Of a DNA stretch of 44,834 nucleotides, positions 39,399 to 44,834 are shown in pieces. Position numbers and translations under genes: made by a program. The notes beneath the pieces were generated by a model. That model searched no databases. It saw only the letters and a list, made by a program, of their open reading frames with translations, and was not told the DNA's origin. The number at the start of each line of letters is the position of its first letter. Position 1 is the first letter of the stretch. Source of the stretch: Verrucomicrobiota bacterium (GTDB taxonomy: Bacteria > Verrucomicrobiota > Verrucomicrobiia > Opitutales > Opitutaceae); NCBI GenBank assembly GCA_023430565.1, contig JAEZAD010000192.1:1-44834 (forward strand), given 5' to 3'.

Positions 39399-40553
39399 AT
39401 GAACCTGTTCGTCAAATTCATCCGCTTCATCGGATTCCTGTTACTCGCGATCGTGTTGATCGCCGGGCCGCTGGCTTTGGTGAAGATTTCCCAGATCAAA
39501 AAGATGATCGCCGCCGGCGAAGCCGCCGCCGCGTCGATGCCGCCCACGACCGTCACGGCGACCGGTGTCCGTGAGGAGAGCTGGAACAACAGCCTCTCTG
39601 CCACGGGTTCGCTGCTTGCGGTCCAAGGCGTCACCGTCGGCGCCGAGGTGCCGGGCAAAGTCGTCGAGATCGCGTTCGAAGCCGGCGCGGCCGTAAAGGC
39701 CGGGGATCTGCTCGTGCAACTGGACACGACGACCGAGGCGGCGCAGCTCCGTGCCGCCGAAGCCAGCTCGGCACTGGCAAAAGCCAATCTCGAACGCGCC
39801 CGCGAGCTGCGGCAGAACAACACCAATTCTCTCGCCGAGCTCGATGCGGCCGATGCGCAGGCGAAGCAGGCGGAAGCCCAGGTGGAAGCGATTCGCGCGA
39901 TCATCGCGAAGAAGACCATCCGGGCGCCGTTCGACGGCCGGCTCGGCCTGCGACTCGTCAACCTCGGACAGATTTTGCGCGAGGGCGATCCGATCAGCAC
40001 GCTGCAGACTCTAGATCCGATCTACGTGAATTTTTCGCTGCCGCAGCAGCGGCTCTCGCAGATTGCGGCCGGCGCGGTCGTGCACGCGACGAGCGACGCG
40101 GCGCCCGGCGAGAGTTTTGAAGGCAAGATCACGGCGATCAGTCCCGAGGTGGACATGGCCACGCGCAACATCCGCGTGCAGGCGACGATCGCCAATCGTG
40201 ACGAGATGCTCCGGCCGGGCATGTTCGCCAATGTCGAGATAATGCTTCCCACCAACACCGAGGCGCTTGCGATTCCGGTCACGGCGGTGCTCTACGCGCC
40301 CTACGGCGATTCCGTTTTCGTCGTCGACGAGAAAAAGGACGAGCAGTCCGGCAAGGTGCAGCAAGTCTTGCGGCAGCAGTTCGTCCGGATCGGCGGCGTT
40401 CGCGGCGATTTCGTCAACATCGTCGACGGCCTGAAGCCCGGCGAGCAGGTGGTCACTGCGGGCGTGTTCAAGCTTCGCAGCGGCATGCCCGTCGTGATCG
40501 ACAACACCCTCGCCCCGGACGCCAAGCTCGCCCCCAACCCGAAGGACGCGTGA
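39399..40553 (+). CDS. RND efflux membrane fusion protein (HlyD/AcrA type)
   Basis: A 384-residue periplasmic adaptor linking the inner-membrane pump to the TolC-type channel. The N-terminal membrane anchor is FIRFIGFLLLAIVLIAGPLALV (about 4-25). A beta-barrel/lipoyl half, VTVGAEVPGKVVEIAFEAGAAVKAGDLLVQLD, follows, then an alpha-hairpin (about 110-165) and the second lipoyl half with IRAPFDGRLGLRLVNLGQIL. The C-terminal part, including RPGMFANVEIML and EQVVTAGVFKLRSGMPV, is the family's usual end. No lipobox, so it is membrane-anchored by its N-terminal helix. First structural gene of the operon. Confidence 0.95.
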   Translation: MNLFVKFIRFIGFLLLAIVLIAGPLALVKISQIKKMIAAGEAAAASMPPTTVTATGVREESWNNSLSATGSLLAVQGVTVGAEVPGKVVEIAFEAGAAVKAGDLLVQLDTTTEAAQLRAAEASSALAKANLERARELRQNNTNSLAELDAADAQAKQAEAQVEAIRAIIAKKTIRAPFDGRLGLRLVNLGQILREGDPISTLQTLDPIYVNFSLPQQRLSQIAAGAVVHATSDAAPGESFEGKITAISPEVDMATRNIRVQATIANRDEMLRPGMFANVEIMLPTNTEALAIPVTAVLYAPYGDSVFVVDEKKDEQSGKVQQVLRQQFVRIGGVRGDFVNIVDGLKPGEQVVTAGVFKLRSGMPVVIDNTLAPDAKLAPNPKDA

Positions 40554-40564
40554 TTCACCGCCCG

Positions 40565-40598
40565 CGGCGTCGACACGAGGTGACTCGCATTGACGCCG
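40565..40598 (+). other. Hairpin with GNRA-like loop between the fusion-protein and pump genes
   Basis: The outer stem CGGCGTC (40565-40571) pairs with GACGCCG (40592-40598). The inner stem CGAG (40576-40579) pairs with CTCG (40584-40587) and closes a GTGA tetraloop. The four-base internal strands partly pair. Located 12 bases after the fusion-protein stop and 28 before the pump start. Possible RNA structure adjusting relative expression; inference. Confidence 0.55.
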
Positions 40599-40626
40599 AC
40601 GGCCCGACGCGTCGCACGCACACACC

Positions 40627-43600
40627 ATGAAAACTTCCTCCTTTACCGACCTTTTTATTCGCAAGCCGGTCGTCGCGCTGGTGGTGAATTTCCTCATCAT
40701 CATCGCCGGCGTCCAATCGTGGCGCACGCTTTCGGTGCGCCAGTATCCCCGCAGCGAGAACGCGACCGTTTCCATCAACACCGTCTACATCGGCGCCAAC
40801 GCCGAGCTGGTGCGCGGCTTCATCACCACGCCGCTCGAGCGCGCGATCGCTTCGGCGGACGGCATCGAATACATCGAATCGAAGAGCCTCCAGGGCTTCT
40901 CGAGCATCGCGGCGCGCCTGAAGCTCAATTACGACACGACGAAAGCGCTGGCCGACATCACCTCCAAGGTGAATCAGGTGCGCAACGAACTGCCGCCGGA
41001 GGCCGAGATCCCATCTATCAGTCTCGAATCGGCCGATTCGCAGGTGGCGGCGGCGTATCTCAGTTTTAGTTCGAGCATTCTTTCGCAGAGCGAGATCACC
41101 GATTATCTCGTGCGCGTCGTCCAGCCGCGGCTGGCGGCGGTGCAGGGCGTGCAGCGCGCGGAGATTTTCGGCGCGCGCACGTTCGCGATGCGCATCTGGC
41201 TCAAGCCGGACAAGATGGCCGCGCTTCACGTCAGTCCGGCGCAGGTGCGCCAGGCGTTGCAGGCGAACAACTATCTTTCGGCGCTCGGTTCGACGAAAGG
41301 CGCGCTCGTGCAGGTCAATCTCACTGCGAACACCGATCTTCACACGGTCGACGAATTCAAGCGGCTGGTGATCTTCCAGGAGAACGACACGGTGGTGCGC
41401 CTCGAGGATATCGCCGAAGTCGAGCTCGGCGCCGAGGACTATGACACCGAGGTGCGCCAAACCGGCCAGACGGCGGTGTTCATGGCGATGTTTCCGCTGC
41501 CCAACGCCAACACGATCGACGTGATCGGGCGTGTCCGCGTCGAACTCGACGCCATCAAAGCCGACCTGCCCGGCGGCATGGAGGCGACGATCGGCTACGA
41601 CGCTTCCGAATACATCAGCAACGCGATCAGCGAGGTGACGCATACGCTCATCGACACGCTGCTGATCGTGATGGTCGTCATCTTCCTCTTCCTCGGTTCG
41701 TGGCGCTCGGTGCTCGTGCCGATCATGGCGATTCCGGTCTCGCTCATCGGCGGTGTGTTCTTGATGCAGGTCTTCGGGTTCACGCTCAACTTGCTCACGC
41801 TGCTCGCGATCGTGCTCTCCGTCGGTCTCGTGGTCGACGACGCGATCGTGATGGTGGAAAACGTGGAGCGCCACCTGCGCGAGGGTCGCACGCCCTTCGA
41901 CGCGGCGTTGCTCGGCGCACGTGAGCTGGCCGGGCCGGTGATCGCGATGACGATCACCCTCGCGGCGGTTTACACGCCGATCGCGTTGCAAGGCGGTTTG
42001 ACCGGCGCGCTGTTCCGCGAATTTGCGCTGACGCTCGCCGGGGCGGTGACGATTTCCGGCATCGTGGCGCTGACGCTTTCGCCGATGATGTCGGCGCGGC
42101 TGCTCCGAGGTGCCGAAGAGGAGGAGCGCGGTTTCACCGGCTGGGTGAACCATCGGTTCGACAAGCTCCGCCAGGCTTACGGACGGATGCTGACGCGGAC
42201 GTTGAATGCGCGTCCGCTCGTTTACGCCACCTGGATCGTCGTCGCCCTGTGCGCGATCCCGATGTATATGATGTCGCCGAAGGAACTCGCGCCGCCGGAG
42301 GACCAGAGCGTCATCTTCTCGGCGATCACAGCGCCGGCGAACGCCACGACGGACCAAAAGAGCTTCTACGCGAAGGCGCTGGAGAAGGCGTTTCTGGAAA
42401 CACCCGAGCGCGACCTCACGTTCCAAATCCTTTTTCCGCCGGCCGTGGGCGCCGCTTTCGGGGCGGACGGATTTGGCGGCATGGTGGTGAAGCCGTGGGC
42501 GCAGCGCGACCGGTCGGTGTTCGAAATCCTGCCGGAAACGCAGATGAAGCTTTCGGCGATTCCCGGCTTGGAAGTGTTCGCGCTCACGCCTGCGGCCCTG
42601 CCCGGCGGCAGCAACTTCCCGGTCGAGTTCGTCATCGCCGGCTCGGCCGAGGCGCCGCAGATGCTCGAGTTTGCGCAGCAGATCGTGAACAAGACCATGA
42701 CCGATCCGGCGGCGCAGGGCTTGTTCTACTTCCCGCCGATGCTCGATCTGAAGATCGACCAGCCGCAGTCGGAAGTCGTCATCGACCGCGAGAAAGTCGC
42801 GATGCTGGGGCTCAACCTCGCGCAAGTCGGCGCCGACCTCGCGTCCGCGCTCGGCGGCAACTACGTCAACCGCTTCAACATCGCGGGGCGCAGCTACAAG
42901 GTCATCCCGCAGATCGAGCGCAGCGAACGGCTCAATCCCGAACAATTGACGGACATCTACATCAGCGGCCCGCAGGGGCAGTTGATTCCGGTGAGTTCGA
43001 TCGCGCGCATCGAAAACAAGACTGTGCCGCGCTCGCTCAACCGTTTCCAGCAGCTCAACGCGGTTAAAATCTCCGGCGCGACGGGCCAGCTCGACAAAGC
43101 GCTGGCGTATCTCGAACAGGCCGCGCGCGAAATCCTGCCCCCTGGCTTCACGGTCGATTACACGGGCGAGTCGCGGCAGTTCAAACACGAGGGCGGCAAG
43201 TTTCTGCCCGCGCTGATGCTCGCGATCGTGATGATCTTCCTCGCCCTCGCGGTGCAGTTTAACTCGTTCCGCGATCCGGTCGTCATCCTACTCGGCTCCG
43301 TGCCGCTGGCGATGTTCGGCGCGCTCGTGTTCACGTTCCTGCGCATCCCCGATCCGAATACGCCGTTCTTCACGACGGCCTGGACGACCACGCTCAACAT
43401 TTACGCCCAAGTCGGCTTGGTAACGCTGGTCGGCCTAATCGCGAAGAACGGTATTCTCGTCGTCGAGTTCGCCAACAAGCTCCAAGAGGAAGGCCGCTCG
43501 AAGATCGAGGCCGTGAAAGAGGCGGCTTTGACGCGTCTTCGTCCCGTGCTGATGACCAGTGTGGCGACGATCGCGGGACACTTCCCGCTGACGCTGGTTG

Positions 43601-43788
43601 ACGGTCCCGGAGCGGCGGCGCGCAACTCCATCGGCCTTGTGCTCGTCGGAGGCATGGCAGTCGGCACCATCTTCACCCTGTTTGTGCTGCCGGCCATCTA
43701 CATCCTCATTGCCAAAGATCACCGCGCTCACGACCGGCAAACGGCGGAAATTCCGAACCTTGCCGCGGCGCCCACGTATGCCAAATAG
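40627..43788 (+). CDS. RND multidrug efflux pump, inner-membrane subunit (HAE-1 / AcrB-like)
   Basis: A 1053-residue proton-driven trimeric pump. It opens MKTSSFTDLFIRKPVVALVV with TM1 (about 13-30), followed by two large periplasmic loops (after TM1 and TM7) and 12 transmembrane segments in total. The proton-relay pair is intact: VGLVVDDAIVMVENVERH (Asp404, Asp405) in TM4. TM6/loop DPAGxAxxRR-type features and GLIAKNGILVVEFANKL in TM10-11 are typical. The start follows the fusion protein by 73 bases. Substrates cannot be read from sequence; drugs, dyes, bile-like compounds or phenolics are usual. Confidence 0.96.
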   Translation: MKTSSFTDLFIRKPVVALVVNFLIIIAGVQSWRTLSVRQYPRSENATVSINTVYIGANAELVRGFITTPLERAIASADGIEYIESKSLQGFSSIAARLKLNYDTTKALADITSKVNQVRNELPPEAEIPSISLESADSQVAAAYLSFSSSILSQSEITDYLVRVVQPRLAAVQGVQRAEIFGARTFAMRIWLKPDKMAALHVSPAQVRQALQANNYLSALGSTKGALVQVNLTANTDLHTVDEFKRLVIFQENDTVVRLEDIAEVELGAEDYDTEVRQTGQTAVFMAMFPLPNANTIDVIGRVRVELDAIKADLPGGMEATIGYDASEYISNAISEVTHTLIDTLLIVMVVIFLFLGSWRSVLVPIMAIPVSLIGGVFLMQVFGFTLNLLTLLAIVLSVGLVVDDAIVMVENVERHLREGRTPFDAALLGARELAGPVIAMTITLAAVYTPIALQGGLTGALFREFALTLAGAVTISGIVALTLSPMMSARLLRGAEEEERGFTGWVNHRFDKLRQAYGRMLTRTLNARPLVYATWIVVALCAIPMYMMSPKELAPPEDQSVIFSAITAPANATTDQKSFYAKALEKAFLETPERDLTFQILFPPAVGAAFGADGFGGMVVKPWAQRDRSVFEILPETQMKLSAIPGLEVFALTPAALPGGSNFPVEFVIAGSAEAPQMLEFAQQIVNKTMTDPAAQGLFYFPPMLDLKIDQPQSEVVIDREKVAMLGLNLAQVGADLASALGGNYVNRFNIAGRSYKVIPQIERSERLNPEQLTDIYISGPQGQLIPVSSIARIENKTVPRSLNRFQQLNAVKISGATGQLDKALAYLEQAAREILPPGFTVDYTGESRQFKHEGGKFLPALMLAIVMIFLALAVQFNSFRDPVVILLGSVPLAMFGALVFTFLRIPDPNTPFFTTAWTTTLNIYAQVGLVTLVGLIAKNGILVVEFANKLQEEGRSKIEAVKEAALTRLRPVLMTSVATIAGHFPLTLVDGPGAAARNSIGLVLVGGMAVGTIFTLFVLPAIYILIAKDHRAHDRQTAEIPNLAAAPTYAK

Positions 43789-43797
43789 TCTACCGTT

Positions 43798-44834
43798 ATG
43801 AAGTTTGCCCAATTTACGCTCTGGCCGGCGCGTTTGCTGGCCGCAGTTTCGCTGGCGACGACGTCGCTGGTGGCGGCACCCGCTTCGCAACCGCCTCCGC
43901 CCGAGCCGGAGGTCATCGACCTGCGGACGGCGATCGGCTACGCGATCGAAAACAACTTCGCGATCCGCCAGGCGCGCGAACGCATCCGGCAGCAGGAAGG
44001 AGTTCTGCTCGAAGTCACGGCCCAGGCCATTCCCAACGTGAATGCGGGTGGATCGTTTCAACTCAACGAGCGCGAGATCTCGCAATTCTCGCCTCCCAGC
44101 GACCGCGCCTGGTCGATGCGCATCAACGCCAGCCAGGCGTTGTTCGCCGGCGGCGGCATCCGGTCATCGATCCGGAGCGCCGATCTCGCTCGCGAGGCGG
44201 CGGTCCTGGATCTGCAGGCGGTGATCAACGACGCGCTCCTCAACGTGCGCACCAATTATTATCAGGTGCTCCTCGGCCGCGACCGCATCACGGTTCAGGA
44301 AGAAAATCTTCGCCTGCTCGAACAACAGCTGAAGACCGCCACGGATCGGTTCGAGGCCGGCACGGTCTCGGGTTTCGAACGGCTGCGCGCTGAAGTGGCC
44401 GTGGCGAATGCGCGCACGCCGCTCATCACCGCGCGCAATGATTACCGGCTCGCGATCGAGGCGTTGCGGCAGTCGCTGGGCCTGTCCCCGCGCCGTCCGG
44501 ATGCGATCGATCAGGCGCCGGAAGTCGTGGGCACCCTCGATTACGAGCCGTCGGAATTCGATCTGCAGAGCGCGACGGAATCCGCCCGCGCGAATCGTCC
44601 GGACGTGCAGCGAATCGCAAAGCTGGCGGAGGCGAGCGAGCAGGGCATCATCACCGCGCGCTCTGGCTATTTTCCCTCGCTGGCGCTGGTGGCCGGGTGG
44701 CAGCTGAGCAATCGCCGCACAAATCCCTTCGACGGCGCGCGCGACGGGGCGTTCGTGGGCTTACAGTCGAACTGGGACATCTTCGACGGCCGCGCCACGG
44801 CGGGGCGAGTTGCGCAGGCGCGCTCGATTGTGGA
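43798..44834 (+). CDS. TolC-family outer membrane efflux channel (truncated by window edge)
   Basis: The first 345 codons of a TolC/OprM-like outer membrane factor. A signal peptide is visible, MKFAQFTLWPARLLAAVSLA then TTSLVAAPAS. The mature part has the family repeats: IDLRTAIGYAIENNFAIRQARERIRQ, then NASQALFAGGGIRSSI and NVRTNYYQVLLGRDRITVQEENLRLLE (long alpha-hairpin), and a second repeat starting around NRPDVQRIAKLAEASEQGI. The Cys of OprM-type lipoproteins is absent. It starts nine bases after the pump stop and completes a tripartite efflux operon. The frame is open to the right edge. Confidence 0.94.
   Translation, partial: MKFAQFTLWPARLLAAVSLATTSLVAAPASQPPPPEPEVIDLRTAIGYAIENNFAIRQARERIRQQEGVLLEVTAQAIPNVNAGGSFQLNEREISQFSPPSDRAWSMRINASQALFAGGGIRSSIRSADLAREAAVLDLQAVINDALLNVRTNYYQVLLGRDRITVQEENLRLLEQQLKTATDRFEAGTVSGFERLRAEVAVANARTPLITARNDYRLAIEALRQSLGLSPRRPDAIDQAPEVVGTLDYEPSEFDLQSATESARANRPDVQRIAKLAEASEQGIITARSGYFPSLALVAGWQLSNRRTNPFDGARDGAFVGLQSNWDIFDGRATAGRVAQARSIV

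Noticed and set aside
40555..43188. Minus-strand open frame (over 870 codons) opposite the RND pump
   Set aside because: Antisense shadow; Arg/His-rich with no motif, whereas the plus strand gives a complete HAE-1 pump.

Overview
The window is 44.8 kb of GC-rich bacterial chromosome, almost fully coding. Gene content (lpxK and RND/TolC genes of a Gram-negative envelope, a MamK-type actin, a PdeM / Lhr-like helicase / exonuclease-ligase cluster) and the style of the intergenic repeats suggest Verrucomicrobiota, probably near Opitutaceae. That placement is inference from gene content, not a database result. I see no rRNA, tRNA, CRISPR array, phage gene or transposase gene.

Layout. 1-2.5 kb: 5' part of mutS (minus, cut by the left edge) divergent from a CgeB-like glycosyltransferase. 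2.5-8.1 kb: class V aminotransferase (minus), then lpxK, an M29 aminopeptidase, adenosine deaminase and an RluD-type pseudouridine synthase (plus). 8.2-13.6 kb, all minus: ppx/gppA, rsmI, a 53-residue lipoprotein, pgi, ilvD. 13.9-15.9 kb: scpB and pheA (plus). 16.0-18.2 kb (minus): a MamK-like actin preceded by two uncharacterised genes, one encoding a coiled-coil/transmembrane protein; this is my best candidate for an undescribed system. 18.3-19.5 kb: rpmA, rplU and a membrane-anchored coiled-coil protein. 19.6-21.9 kb: PfkB-family sugar kinase and MFS transporter, divergent from a 3-methyladenine DNA glycosylase. 22.5-29.5 kb (minus): DUF3108 protein, then a DNA repair cluster: PdeM phosphoesterase, Lhr-like helicase, and an exonuclease fused to an ATP-dependent DNA ligase. 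29.8-31.7 kb: zinc-ribbon membrane protein, AI-2E family permease, single-domain response regulator. 31.9-38.6 kb (plus): Lrp/AsnC regulator with an aminotransferase, der, a DUF4380-like protein, fmt, LysM protein, parB. 38.8-44.8 kb (plus): MarR regulator and an RND tripartite efflux operon (fusion protein, pump, TolC-like protein cut by the right edge).

The most unusual layer is the repeats. (1) Hairpins whose arms are made of degenerate short units, 7 nt (AAGNNNN), 9 nt (CGCnAA type) or 10 nt (ACACGGAT type), fill several gene junctions exactly; single-arm heptad tracts lie inside two repair genes. (2) REP-like hairpins with a GTAG/GTAA foot (GTGGCGCG stem and others) lie at gene ends, and the foot supplies the stop codon of two genes (possibly a third); one copy sits in frame in the exonuclease-ligase linker. 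(3) A 19-bp dyad, TGTCAC-N7-GTGACA, occurs three times, once as an apparent 21-nt in-frame insertion in fmt. No RAYT-type transposase is present to explain them.

Base composition also varies. The plus strand is strongly G-rich over most of 1-31 kb whichever strand is coding, and close to balanced in the RND operon.
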